Positions 21,401-32,878 of a DNA stretch of 64,000 nt are shown here, piece by piece (positions within the stretch are counted from its first letter, which is position 1; each line of letters begins with the position of its first letter). Where the stretch lies: positions 3,100,001 through 3,164,000 of the forward strand of contig CP126206.1 in the NCBI GenBank assembly GCA_030272155.1. The letters are read 5' to 3'. The position numbers and the translations under genes are program-made. The stretch comes from Tetradesmus obliquus. Its lineage: Eukaryota; Chlorophyta; Chlorophyceae; Sphaeropleales; Scenedesmaceae. The notes below the pieces were generated by a model. That model did no database searches. It was not told the DNA's origin and saw only the letters and a program-made list of their open reading frames with translations.

Positions 21401-22071
21401 GCTCTGTGTGCTGTCAAAAGCATGTTTGAGTTGCAGCGAGTATGCCGAGGCTGTTTTGAATGCAGGACAGCAGCTGCAAGCAGCGGTGCCTGCAGCAGCA
21501 CTGGCAGTGCTGGCGCCAGTACCTGAGATCAGTGCATGAAATGTCATGTTCACTTTGCGACTGTTGCATGCCTTGACCTGACAGAGCCAACTTCCTGCTT
21601 TTCCGGCGCGGCCTGTTTCTGTCACCCCTGCAGGTGTTTGACTTCTGGCCACAGTCGCTGTCGGGCTTTGCGCGCAAGCAGCGCGCGGGGCTGGGGCTGC
21701 TGGTGGGGCGCTGGGGCACGCCGCTGCCGCGCAAGGTGGGCTGGGCTTGCGTTTTATGGAGTGAGACTTAACCTGCAGCATCGATAAGCGTAAGCATAAG
21801 CACGCCGCTGCCGCGCAAGGTGGGATGGGCTTGTGCTTGGAAGCTGCTGCGTGCTTCAGCACTTTGGATCTTGTCTGCAGCTGATGCATGGCCTTGTAGC
21901 ACCGCAGCATGGCCGCGCGCAATGGCGGGGGCAGATTGCCGGCAATGCTGTGAACTGGAGTCGTGGCGTCATCCCGTGCATGTTAGCATGGGACTCCTGT
22001 CGACCCTGCGGCGCGGATGTGTGAAGAGGATGCTGCTGCTGCTTCTGACACTGCTGCTGCTGCTGTTGACA

Positions 22072-22110
<39 letters not shown>

Positions 22111-23200
22111 CGACATCCTAATGTCTGCTGCTGTATTCCAACTTTCTTGCTGCTGCAGGTGCCGCTGTACATGGTGAGCGGCACGCCCATCCCCGTGCCG
22201 CAGGTGGACAAGGCTGACACGGAGAAGTTCAACAAGACGGTGGACGAGGTGCACGCCAAGGTGGTGGCGCAGCTGCAGGAGTTGTACGACAGGCACAAGG
22301 CCAGCTACGGTGAGTGCTGAGCCTGTGTGCAGTACTCAACTCGTGTTACCTTGAAGGAAGCTTAGGGTATGTTTGGTGTGATGTGGCGTGCCGAGGTAAT
22401 GTGCCGAGGTTTGGCGCAGCTTCTGGAGCTGTACGACAGGCACAAGGCCAGCTACGGTGAGCCTGGTGCTGCTTGCCTAACTGTTGTTGTCTGCAAAGGT
22501 GGAGTGAAGTTGCAGGCATACGGAAGAGCGTGTGCATGGCGCAGCTGCAGGAGCTGTACGACAGGCACAGGCTAGCTACGGTGAGCCTCGCAGCATACAT
22601 CACAGCTGTGTGTTTGCAAAAGTATGGACCAGACGCTGAGGTGGTTATGTCAAGCGCTGCAGGAGCTGTACGGCAGGCACAGGTCCAGGTACGGTGAGCG
22701 CTGAGCATGCGTGTGTACTCAGAGGAGCCTTAGGTAATGTTTGGTGTGGTGTGGTGTGGTGTGCCGAGGCGTATGCGGAGGTTTGGCGCAGCTGCAGGAG
22801 CTGCACGACAGGCACAAGGCCAGCTACGGTGAGTTGTCAGCCTGCTCTTACTCTTGAATAGTGTAGAGTCATGTGCTGAGGTTCAGATGGTGAGGTATGC
22901 TTGCTTTATTGTCGCCTGTGTGCATGCTGGTGATGAGTGCTGAATAATGTCGCCAGGACATTGCGCGTTTGCAGGGAATGTCCAGTGCAGCAGCTCTCTT
23001 GGCTGCATTGCCTGTTCCAGGCAGGGGGCTGCCTCTCTGCTTATCATGTCCCCAGATCCAGCGTTGCATTGCGCGTCTGCATCTGTTCTTTACCTGGTTA
23101 CCTGGTGTGTCAAATCTGTCTAACACCGTCCCTGTTCTGCTGTGTGCTTTCGCTGCTGGTGAATGCAGGCTGGGCTGACCGCCCGCTGGTCATCGAGTGA
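18456..23200 (+). CDS. DGAT2: Diacylglycerol O-acyltransferase type 2
   Basis: Exons 18456-18496, 19175-19397, 19910-20036, 20616-20812, 21198-21311, 21634-21735, 22159-22309 and 23169-23200 join in phase to 328 aa. The enzyme transfers an acyl group from acyl-CoA to diacylglycerol, the last step of triacylglycerol synthesis, at the ER or plastid envelope. Two hydrophobic segments lie at about 28-57 and 62-80. The catalytic block reads EFPHGVFPMSE with FPHG at 118-121, where many animal and fungal enzymes have HPHG. GGIAEM, KGFVRIAVEAG, GGIIPVYHFGN and the C-terminal GTPIPVP segment are all present. The length is normal for the family. The first exon is short, but its donor phase and reading (MIDTGTGQ) fit. 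Several introns hold truncated extra copies of exons, listed separately. Its neighbour LSF1 is also a carbon-storage gene. Confidence 0.92.
20140..20560 (+). repeat. Extra partial DGAT2 exons in intron 3
   Basis: Two decayed copies of the 3' end of the FPHG exon (VFPMSELVAG plus GTGCG donor) lie at about 20150-20180 and 20318-20365. The start of the next exon (TLCQAIWPFFN) appears truncated at 20492-20545 before the complete copy at 20616. Confidence 0.85.
20895..21010 (+). repeat. Partial duplicate of DGAT2 exon 4
   Basis: The 3' half of exon 4 (IAWLGG to AEMYMQ) is repeated, with its donor GTATGT, about 190 bases downstream of the used copy. A deletion after AAGAAGG shifts its frame, so it reads as a decayed copy. 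Confidence 0.85.
21158..21192 (+). repeat. Poly-C and (CA)n tract at a DGAT2 acceptor
   Basis: A run of about 12 C followed by about 11 CA units ends just before the CCAACAG acceptor of exon 5 and acts as its pyrimidine-rich tract. It is likely length-variable. Confidence 0.8.
22265..22840 (+). repeat. Five copies of the DGAT2 exon 7 end and donor
   Basis: The segment encoding QELYDRHKASYG followed by GGTGAG occurs at the used donor (22309) and again ending near 22456, 22579, 22694 and 22830. Each copy keeps a GGTGAG splice donor in essentially the same context, so four surplus 5' splice sites lie in intron 7. Confidence 0.88.
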
Positions 23201-24927
23201 AGGAGCAGCCAGCAAAAGTGCAGCAGCAGTGGCAGCCGCAGGAGTGGTTCATTAACCCTGCAGGGTGCCGTGTGACCCTAGGGACAAAGGGAGACAGCGG
23301 CAGCTTTCAGCGACAGCGTCTTGGTGGTGGCAGCACTGGGAAAGCTGATGTAGGCCGCCAGCACTGAGTGCAGATGTTATTGCGCGCGGCGATGCCACTG
23401 GTGATGGCGTGGCTTCCTTTGCAGTTGATGTTCTGTTGCAGCCAGCACAGCTGTGCGCATGCCTGCGCATATGCTATAGGAGCGCTGCAGTTGAAACCAG
23501 GTTGGGGTGTGCTGATGCAGTAGTGAGCTAGCAGCAACAAGCAATGTGCAGGGGTGAACATCAGTGCTGCAGCTGTCTAGCTGAAGCATTGCAAAGTTAC
23601 ACTTGTAACCATTCTGAAGTCATTGAATTTGGAACCCCGGCATCGAGCGTTATAGCAGCACGTGCCGCTCAGCATGGTGTTGCCCTCATATAAAACTGTC
23701 ATATCATATGTTGTGCAGGTGCAGCGACCCGTGTAAAAGGCCTTGTACACCCTATTGTCTTCCATGCAATTCTTTATACCCTAGGGCCTTTCGAGTACTG
23801 CTGGTGCATCAGCCATATGACGATGGCAGTCAACAGCGGTCAGTACATCACCTGGAAGAAAATAATAAAAATAAATCAATCATGAACAAAAAAAAATGGT
23901 CTGCAGCGCTCGGTGTGTTGGTGACGGGCGAGGCCGTTTCAAGCCAGGCAATCATGGCCAAGGTTTCAGGCTATTTTAGCACTACCGCACACAAAGGACA
24001 GCTAGATGCAAACAAAATACAATACAATCATTTGTTGGTCAATATGTCGCCTCAAAGAACCGCACAGGCTGTACAAGCAACTTGTCACAACCGGGCCGCG
24101 TGTGATGTGTGCTGCGATCTACGCCGGAGCTACCCAGAGCGCAACATCGCAGGCAGCAGCCCGCCATACAACTTATCTGAATTATCAACCTCTACTGAGT
24201 GATTCCTAGCCGCCTGTTCAGTCACTCACGCTGGTGACATATCGCCAAAACAGGCCTTTGAACATTTGTTTCCTCTGGCTGACGTTACACAGCCACGCCA
24301 TCAAGTTCTAATCTGTACAATAGCCAACAGAGATAAATTGCAAGATAAGAACGTATCGTTCTGGCTGTGTGCACTCACCTGCTGCTCCACTTCGGATCGC
24401 ACCGGCCCGTCACAGCCTCAAGTAGTTCGTCCTGCAAGAGGGCAACACAAGATGCAGATCCTCAAGAGCATAAGAAACAGCTGGTCTGCAAGGCTGATAC
24501 CTGCTCTTCCAGTGAGTGTTCTGAACAGCAGTGCATGAGCAGCAGCAGCTGATGGGGAGGCACCATGCAGGCTGCCGAGCAGCAGCACAGCACATAGAGC
24601 CAGCAGCTGGCAGACTACTTCGCCGCGTAAATGCCATGCACATCATTGTGTTCATGCTTGAAATGTGGAAGCTACAGCACTGGGGTGGGCTCTTACAACT
24701 GTGCAGGAGTATACACTCAGTGTATAGTATACCGTTTACACGACATGTCGGCAATGACAGGCTGGCAGGCTGGCAGCAAACAGCCCCTCAGATGCTGTTG
24801 TAGCTGGATTGCTGCATCTGTGGAAAGCTACAGGCCTCAGAATGCGACATGCACTCAGTAACAACCGTATTTGACCTCTGTGTATCTGCAGAATGCTTTG
24901 CAGCAGCAAGCCCAACAACAGCATATC
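23201..24927. other. DGAT2 3' region and LRR gene 5' flank
   Basis: No gene with recognisable content is seen in these 1.7 kb. The stretch 23640-24540 is less CAG-rich and more AT-rich than its surroundings. A 5' non-coding or short coding exon of the next LRR gene may lie here, since an acceptor-like CTGCAG at 24886-24891 precedes its open frame. Confidence 0.4.
23604..23608 (+). terminator. Candidate TGTAA polyadenylation signal for DGAT2
   Basis: TGTAA is the usual green-algal polyadenylation signal. This copy lies about 400 bases after the DGAT2 stop codon. The assignment rests only on the motif and position. Confidence 0.3.
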
Positions 24928-26416
24928 ATGCCAGCAGCAGCAGCAACAGCCACCAGCAGCGGCAGCAGCAGCAGCGATGCTGGCATGAGCTGCAGCATTG
25001 TTTGTGACGATGCAGTCGTGCTGCAGCCTGCTACTTCAAACATATCGCCAGCACAGCAGCAGCCAGCGCCAGTCAGCAGAGTAGCAGCAGTTTTTCCTGG
25101 TTACCATAGTGATGATGAAGAGCTGCCTGGTGATGTTCACGGTGATCTTCCCAGCAGCAAAAGCAAAGTTCTCACCGGGAACTTTGGTGTGAAGTGGCAC
25201 CAAGCAGAGTTAGATCTGGAGAGTCAGCAGCAGCCAAAGCAAGCCGCTGCAGCAGCAAACAACAGCAGCAGTACCGGTAGCAGCAATGTGGCTTCACTGC
25301 AGCATGCTGCTTCAGCAGCATGGCTAGCAGCACACAGGCATGCCGCTGCTGCTGGCCGCTATGCGTCAATGTTAGCAGATCTGGCTGCGGTTGCAGGAGC
25401 CGCAGCAATACACCAAATGCAGGCTGCGCAGCGGAAGGCGCGAGCTGCAGCGCGGGACTTTGCACAGGTATACATGAGCTGCTGGCCTCATGTTGCTGGT
25501 GTTGTGCAGCTGTCATGGAACAGTATAGCTTGTCAGCTGTGTACAGTCATGCATGGCATCCATCACTGCCGTTGCCGCAATCTAAATAATACTTGCTGCT
25601 GCCGCTTTTCTCAACAACAGGTGCTGCGCAGCCGCAAGCCCCAGACTGCTTGCTGCGACAAGTCCCGCGGCTGCATTCTTCTTTGGAGCCTCCTCGCCCT
25701 CGCAGCGCTTGGCTTGGTGCTGGGCCTAGTACTCGGACTGGCATATGGGACGCGGCGCAGTGGCTTGCGGCATGGGCGAAGTGACATGCCTTGGGCTCCG
25801 CCCGGGTTTGTGTTCACTGGTGATGCCCAGCTTGATGCTTTGCTGCAGCTGAAGGCGGCTCTGGACCCGACTGGTGTGCTGGATGGGGTCTGGGAGAGGG
25901 ACAGCGGCAGGCAGTGCGGCTTCTGCAGGTGGGTGACCCCTGAAAGTAGGGGCTTTGTTCACAGAAGTATATGACAGAGTGAACCAGTAGGAGAGAAGCG
26001 CTGAAGTATTCAAAGCTATCACAAAGGAAAGAGTTGGCGAGGCAGCAGTGTCAGCTGTGTGAATTGGTTATTGAATGATCACTGAAACAGTGTTGGTCTT
26101 GTGTACTGCAACCCTGCAGGTGGAGGCATGTGGAGTGTGATGCACCAGGGCGGCTGGTGACAGCGGTCAACCTGACCACAGACGATTATGACGTCATGCT
26201 GTCAGGAGTGCTGCCACCAGGCTCAGTGCTGCGAGGCTTGACTGGACTGCAGAAAATCGACATCAGGTAGGTTCATGTATATTCATGAAAGGCACTTGTT
26301 ATCAGTGCATTACAGCACGGCTGGCTTCCGGCGAAACGGATTAGTGCAACGATACATAAGCAATGACCTGCTGCTGCTGTTGCTGCTGCTGCTGGTGCTG
26401 CTGCTGCTGCTGCTGT

Positions 26417-26461
<45 letters not shown>

Positions 26462-27297
26462 AGGTACCACTACTTGTCAGGCCCGCTGTGGGGTGACTGG
26501 TGGAGCCTGCCACGGCTGCAAGTGATCCGGCTGGACAACAACGCACTCACAGGTGAGGCCAGGAACAGTGCTGCTTTGCATTCTTTGCACAAGAACATAT
26601 TGCAGCTAGTGCAAACATGCTCTTGCTGTGGCATGACTAAAGGACGTTGCCCAGGCTGCAAGTGATCCGGCTGGACAACAATGCACTCGCAGGCAAGTCA
26701 GCTCAACCCATCAGCGGTATGTACAAGTAGTTTGTGTCAACAGGACCTTGCTTTGTGCACCGTCAAACGTGCTAGCATGGCATGCGCCACCACACGACCA
26801 GCATGCACCGAGCTGTGCTGTCTGCTGTGTTCTCGCAGGCACGCTGCCGGCTGCATGGTCAAACTTTGGGTCAAACCTGAGGGTGCTCACCCTGTGGCAC
26901 AACAGCCTGACGGTGAGGGATGCGCAGCCAACTGCTGTTGATTGCTGGCTCAGTTCGTGCCAGTTATGACCAGTCCAGCTAGGCGCATGCCTTGCTGCAG
27001 CACTCATTTCTGAGTGATGTGCGCTGGTTTTGATGAAAAGGCATGCACGCCGACGCTGTGCGACAACAGCCTCTCGATCTGGCGCTACTAACCACCTGCT
27101 CAGTACATGATCAGTACATGAGGCGCAGCCAGTAATGTATCACTGAACATCTGGGCATGTGGCGTGATTTCATGTGTGGTTGGCAATTGCAGGGCTCCCT
27201 TCCGCCATCCTGGTCCGCGCTGACGAGCCTCAACCACCTAGATCTTTCTTTCAACGCCCTAATCGGAACCCTGCCTGCAGCCTGGTCAAGCCTAGGC

Positions 27298-27349
<52 letters not shown>

Positions 27350-29254
27350 GCAGCAGCAGCAGCAGCAGTGCCGGGGGGCTGCAGCAGCTGTGGCTTGATG
27401 TGAACCAGCTGACAGGGACACTGCCGGCTAGCTGGGGTGGCTTTGGTGCGCTGGAGGTGCTGTTTCTCTCTGAGAACAAACTGACAGGAACGCTGCCGGA
27501 GGCATGGGCTGACATGAGGCAGGTAGGGTTTTGGTGTTTGAACCATTAAACCTGCAGCCAAGGTGGAGCGGGGTTCACACACTTGAGGTGCTGTTTCTCT
27601 CTGAGAACAAACTGGTGTAGCACCCAGGCACAGCTGAGGTGCTGGAGATGCTGTCACACTTGACTAGCTCTTGAAGCAGGGTGCGGTCCCTTCCAAGTGC
27701 TGTCATTTGTTGTGTGCTGTTTGCAGCTGTGGGGGCTGGCAGTGGAGTGCCACAGCCTCACTGGCAGCCTGCCTGTTGCAAAACAGTTTGCATGGCGTAC
27801 CGTGTACTGGCCTGTGTACCTGAAGTGTTGGAAGTTCTTTTCCTTCCCTTATTTAGGCACAGAAGAGAATAGGCTAAAGCAGGCTTGCCTGCTTTTGCTG
27901 CGTAAGACTGGTAACTTTATGTGTGGGAAGTCGTGTGCAGCTGCAGGAGCCATGAGTGGAGTACGACAGCCTGGGCGGCTGCACCTCTGTCGTTCTGCTT
28001 GATGATTTGGCCGTGTGTCTCAGAACACTAACATCACGGTCTGCACCTTGTTGATTGCAGCTGCGGGGGCTATGGGCAAAGTACAACAGCCTGGACTGCA
28101 GTCTGCCTGCTGCTGTACGTGTGTGCTGATGTGTGTATTGCAATGTAATGTGGGTCTCTTTGCAGCTGCGCGAGCTCTGAGCTGAGTACAACAGCCTGGC
28201 CGGCTGCATCTTTGCTGCCTGAACATTGGACCATCTGTCAATCAACAGTGATCGCAACACTGCCATCTGTTGTACTGTGCCTGTGCAGCTGCGGGAGCTC
28301 TGGGCGGAGTACAACAGCCTGGCTGGCAGCCTGCCTGAGGCCATTTTTCTTCGCTAGACAACAATGTGTTGTGTGCCGTGCTGTGTTGCTTGCAGCTGAG
28401 GGAGCTCTGGGCGGAATACAACCGCTTGAGTGGCAGTCTGCCTGAGGCCTACTACAAGCTGGGCAAGCTGCAGAAGCTGGTGCTGAACAACAACTCACTG
28501 CAAGGTGGGATTTTGTCGATGATGGTAGTGGTCGATGATCATGCAATGCGGGGTGTAGCAGGTCAATGCGGGGTGTAGCAGTTCAATGCGGGGTGTAGCA
28601 GTTCAATGCGGGGTGTAGCAGTTCAATGCGGGGTGTAGCAGTTCAATGCGGGGTGTAGCAGTTCAATCAAACCCCTTGTGTGCATGCGTGGTGCATCATA
28701 GACCAGGGTGCATCGTGTTGCTGATACCTCAGCCGCAGTCTGCCTGGGGCTTACTACAAGCTGGGGAAGCTGCAGAAGCTGGTGCTGAACAACAACTCGC
28801 TGCAAGGTGGGGTTGAACGCAGGGTGTTGATGTATGAGCATAAAGTGTGGGGTGCAGCGACTCATCTCTACCCTTTTAGACAGAAGTGTTGAGGCATAGG
28901 CCAGGGTGCAATCACCATCACCGCCGCCTACACGCGCCTCAACGCAGTGCACCTGTTTGGCAAGCAAGCCTGAGCGGCTTCATTCCGCCTAGCTGGGGCA
29001 AAACAATTGAATTATAGACAAGTGATTCTACTTTTGTGCTGCGCCTGCTGCTATTTTCAGGCACCATCCCTGCTGCTTACACGCGTCTCACATCGTTGAA
29101 CGCTGTGTACTTGTTTGGAAACGAAGCCCTGAGCGGCTGCATGCCGCACAGTTGGGAGCAACAGCTAGAGGCTGTGTCTTTTGATGTGGACTACTTTTTG
29201 CTGGAAGGGACTGGGCTGCAAGGATTTGGCAACTGCACAGGTGCTGCAGTCTAA
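24928..29254 (+). CDS. Type II membrane LRR protein, paralogue 1
   Basis: Exons 24928-25467, 25621-25928, 26120-26266, 26464-26552, 26839-26912, 27193-27522, 28396-28504 and 29061-29254 give 596 aa in phase. Residues 1-180 are low-complexity and Ala/Ser-rich. A single transmembrane helix lies at about 198-222 (WSLLALAALGLVLG). Then comes an LRR N-cap, FTGDAQLDALLQLKAALDP with CGFCRWRHVECD, and about eight plant-type repeats of the LxxLxLxxNxLTGxLP kind. A poly-Ser insert from a CAG tract sits at 27300-27370. The end (FGNEALSGCMP to GTGLQGFGN) is shared with the paralogues. There is no kinase or other signalling domain. A basic, cysteine-containing stretch before the helix suggests N-inside topology with the LRRs outside. 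A role in recognition or the cell wall is possible but unproven. The start is the first ATG in the open exon and is uncertain. Confidence 0.8.
27590..28345 (+). repeat. Reiterated LRR exon starts (LRELWAEYN)
   Basis: The acceptor and first codons of the exon at 28396 (LRELWAEYNRLSGSLPEA) recur in decayed form near 27726, 27940, 28060, 28165 and 28288. All follow a TTGCAG- or GTGCAG-like acceptor and lose the frame or the donor within 60 bases. The copy at 28288 is closest to the used one but ends in a stop. Confidence 0.8.
28541..28660 (+). repeat. 20-bp perfect tandem repeat, six copies
   Basis: Six head-to-tail units of the form TTCAATGCGGGGTGTAGCAG lie directly after the donor of the exon ending at 28504. 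The copies are almost identical, so expansion is recent. Confidence 0.95.
28730..28975 (+). repeat. Decayed copies of the last two LRR1 exons
   Basis: Positions 28735-28806 repeat the end of the exon at 28396-28504 (AYYKLGKLQKLVLNNNSLQ plus GGTGGGG donor). Positions 28915-28972 repeat part of the terminal exon (ITAAYTRLNAV-like, with FGK). Neither forms a complete exon. Confidence 0.75.
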
Positions 29255-29519
29255 GCAAGGTGCAGTGTGAGTGAGGAGGGGTAGCAGCAGTAGCAGCAGC
29301 AGCAGCAGCATCCTGGTTTCTGAGCTAATAGCTGTATCTTTCTTCACGACGCGTCCAGACACAGAGCAGAGCTCGCACTGCAACAAAGAAAAGGTTGCTG
29401 TTTTGAAGATCTTACAGCTGCCCAGTTGACTGCTGAACACATCCTGAACTTCCTGCAAGGAGGCTGATCAAGCAATGGATGTATCGTGTTTGTCTTCTGC
29501 TCTGATGTTCCTGCAACAG

Positions 29520-29587
29520 CAGCTGCTGCAAGCCCGGCCCCACATCCTGTGCAAACCGGATCCACCCAGCACCCAGCATCAGAGGAA

Positions 29588-29622
<35 letters not shown>

Positions 29623-31173
29623 AGCTTTGCTGCCTGCCCCACCCCATGCAGCCAATGTTAGCAGCCCACCAAGGACGCCCTCCACCAACACCAGCACGCG
29701 CACAACACCTGCTATCCCAAGTGTTTCACATGCTACAGCTGCTACAACTGTTAAAACTCCAAAGTCGCCACAGCAGCGCTTCCCTCCGCCCGTTCGAGCA
29801 CCCATCCCATCAATCCAGCGCCGCAACCCCCCAGTGCGCCCCAGGGTTCAGCCGCCGCGTAAACAATCCACTAAACCTCGAGCTGCACCACCTGCAGTGC
29901 CTAAACCCTGGCCGGCGGTGCTGAAGCCCAAACCGCGGTTCGTGCCAACTGGCGATCCTCAGCTTGATGCTTTGCTGCTGGCAAAGGAGGCCCTTGATGA
30001 GACAGGGGTGCTGGATAGAGAATGGAACAGAAAGAAGGGCTCCAGGCGAGGGTATTGCAAGTGAGCTCTCAACCCTGGCACTGCCCACTGGGTTTAGCAT
30101 CTGCACGCAGCACAGGGTTTGAGATGAGGTACTCAAAATAGGGCAGGGGGATGAGGCTTGTTGCAGCAAAGCTTGTGAGCAGGTGATACAAACCTGAGCC
30201 CAGCACACTCCTGGATCGCTGCTGCTGCTGCTGCAGATGGAAGTATGTTGTCTGCGATGCATCGCAACAATACGTGCAGAAGCTCAACCTGACAACAGGG
30301 CTGTATTATGTCATGGTGCTGGCTGGCAGCCTGCCTTCTGGTGCTGTGCTGAAGTGGCTGCCTGCACTCAGAGAGATTGATATCCGCATGCACTACATAC
30401 AAGGTGGGTGCTTTACTAGTAATCAATTACTAGTAATCAGTACTGAATGGAAGTGAAACTCATTGAATGACTGGCCTGAAAGGTGCTCACTGGCAGCCTG
30501 CCCCCTGGTGTGGCGTTGTTCAAACTGCCTGCCCTGAGGGAAATCGACATCCGCATGCACTGCATGCAAGGTGCACGCACGAGATGCTGATGTTTTGAAT
30601 CAACACTTGTTACATGTGCTTAGGGGCTCAGGGTTTTCAGCAGCCTGCCCCTCTGCGGCGGATTCCATCAACCACCACATTCAAGGAACCAACACATCTG
30701 CATGCACGTCTCAACAGATGTGCACAAGGCAGGTTATTTTGGATCTGACCCAGCTACTCTCCCAGCAACCCAGCTACTTATGTTGCTGTTGCGGTTGGTC
30801 CGGCCATGAACTGAAATTTATCCTGCAAAAAAAATAGTTTCGACCCGACTACCGGAAGCACTCTCATCAAAGGCAATGACAGGGACTGCTGAACATCATG
30901 TTGCACGAACCTACCTTCTCAGCTACTGCTGTTGCTGCTGCCGCCGCCGTCTGCCCTGCAAGTAATCTCCCCGCCGCTGGTCCCTGGACGTGAACAGTCA
31001 TTTACATACCAGAACAAAATTTCTGCTGTTGCTGCCGCTGCTGCCGCTGTCTTTCCTGCATGCGCCCTCCCCGCGGACTGGTCCATGCTGACTGTGCTTG
31101 CAAGTGCTGCGCTTCGACGCCAACCACCTGCAAGGCAGCCTGCCATTATCATTTACATACCTGAACAAAACCT

Positions 31174-31229
<56 letters not shown>

Positions 31230-31974
31230 GCTGTCTGCCCTGCAGGCACCCTCCCTGCCGACTGCTCCCTGCTCACTCACTTGCAAGTCATCCGCCTGGA
31301 TGCAAACCACCTGCAAGGAAGCCTGCCATTGTCGTTTACATACCTGACCAACACTTATGCTGCTGCTGCTGCTGCTACCATTGTATGCCCTGCAGGCACC
31401 ATCCCCACCGACTGGTCCCTGCTCACCCGCCTGCAGGTTATCCGCCTTGACGCCAACCATCTGCAAGGTAGCCTGCCAGCGTCAATTGTAGCCCTCAGCA
31501 GGCTCAGTGTGCTCACGCTGTCCGACAATGCACTAACCGGGCCGTTACCACCGGCTTGGGGAGGACTCAGGGCTATGGCTCATCTGGACCTCTCCTTCAA
31601 CAAATTCACAGTGAGTAGCTGATGCCTGGTACCGCCCTGCTTGTGCCCTAGGGTGCAAGCGGACAGATAGAGGGCGTGGAGCCCAGGGCCGCCGCCCCTG
31701 GCCACACACGCCTTCTCCAGCCTTGACTTACCCAGGAGCTGCAGAGCTGCCTGGGTAGCCACTCACTCAGTCATGCCTGGTGTGCTGCGACACTTGGGTT
31801 GTTGGTGGCACATTCAGTGCCAAAAATTCAGTTGCTGGTGGCACCAAGATTTACATTGTGTGCCCATTGCTGCTGCCTGCAGGGCATGCTGCCTCCCTCC
31901 CGGAGTGGCATGAGCCACATCAAGCAGACACACTGCAAAAGATGTCAAGCACGTCCCAGGCATGCACCCCAACA

Positions 31975-32008
<34 letters not shown>

Positions 32009-32878
32009 TGGCTCCTGCTGCGGCTGATCCTGCTGCTGCCGCTGCCTGCAGGGCACGCTGCCTCCCTCCTGGAGCGGCATGAGCCAAATCAAGCAGGCCT
32101 ACCTGGACGTGAACAGCCTCACAGGTGAACACGCTGAGGTGATGTCACAGCACTGCAGCATACCGTGCCATGCCCCCGGGTAGCATTCAGTGTGTCTATG
32201 CATGCATGAGCCGCATCAAGCAGGCCTACCTGGATGTGAACAACCTCACAGGTGAGGCGCGGCTCTGCAGCTTTTGTAAACGCATGACCTACTAGGTCTA
32301 GCTAGTAGCTGCCAAGGCTGCTTGATACAAGCAGGCCTATCTGGATGTGAACAGCCTAATCCTCACAGGCGAGGTGCGGCACATCATGTCGTTGTCCCCA
32401 TCAGGTGTATCTGTTGCTTTGCCGAATGCAGCAAAGCAGCTGAGTATAGCACCCGGCTGCTGTTCCTCACGCAGGATGGATCCCCGGATCTTGGTCAGCC
32501 TGGTCCCAAGTTGAGAAGCTGTACCTGGCGGAAAACGCCCTCACGGGCCCACTGCCAGCTTCATTCAGCAGCATGACCTCCCTACAGGAGCTGTCACTGG
32601 AATATAACAAGTTACGTGGCAGCCTGCCTCCTGAATGGGGTCCAGGTTTAAGCCGGCTTGAGAAGCTCACCCTGAACACCAATGCACTAGAGGGCGTAAT
32701 CCCATCATCATGGGGTAATGGGATGACGGGGTTATGCTACGTGTACATGTATGGCAACAAGGGGCTCCAGGGCTGCCTGCCTAGGGTTTGGCGGGCAAGG
32801 CTGAACCCTGGTGCTGTGGCGAGTGTGCAGTACTGGGTGTTTGATGGAACACGTCTGCAGGGATTCTGTGCTGTTTAG
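29520..32878 (+). CDS. LRR protein, paralogue 2 (5' end unresolved)
   Basis: Exons about 29520-30060, 30237-30403, 31396-31610, 32052-32124 and 32475-32878 join in phase to at least 465 aa. The first part is Pro/Gln-rich (PPVRPRVQPPRK). The LRR N-cap FVPTGDPQLDALLLAKEAL, with GYCKWKYVVCD, matches the paralogues, followed by LREIDIRMHYIQG and about seven plant-type LRRs (LTLSDNALTGPLPPAW, LEKLYLAENALTGPLP). It ends with GLQGCLP and GTRLQGFCAV. No transmembrane helix was found upstream of the N-cap, unlike the two paralogues, so either an upstream exon was missed or the protein is secreted or soluble. The frame is open upstream of 29520, but no start codon could be fixed. It lies 270 bases after paralogue 1 in the same direction, consistent with tandem duplication. 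Confidence 0.72.
30480..30575 (+). repeat. Duplicate of the LRR2 REIDIRMH exon
   Basis: A partial copy of the exon ending at 30403 (GSLPPGVALFKLPALREIDIRMH-like, with CAAGGTGCAC at its end) follows 80 bases downstream. Its donor is weak. Confidence 0.75.
30950..31395 (+). repeat. Reiterated LRR2 exon starts with (CTG)n acceptors
   Basis: Two decayed copies (about 31035-31165 and 31235-31345) of the exon starting at 31396 precede it. Each contains the LQVIRLDANHLQGSLP motif and a CTG-rich tract ahead of a CTGCAGGCACC-type acceptor. Neither has a usable donor at the right place. Confidence 0.8.
31870..32365 (+). repeat. Copies of the LRR2 IKQAYLDVNSLTG exon
   Basis: The exon 32052-32124 has an upstream partial copy at about 31880-31945 and downstream partial copies at about 32205-32251 and 32328-32370. 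The 32205-32251 copy keeps an open reading (IKQAYLDVNNLTG) and a GTGAGG donor, but its acceptor is poor. Confidence 0.75.

Noticed and set aside
28541-28660. Possible CRISPR-like array because of regular 20-bp repeats
   Set aside because: Units are contiguous with no spacers and the DNA is eukaryotic nuclear.
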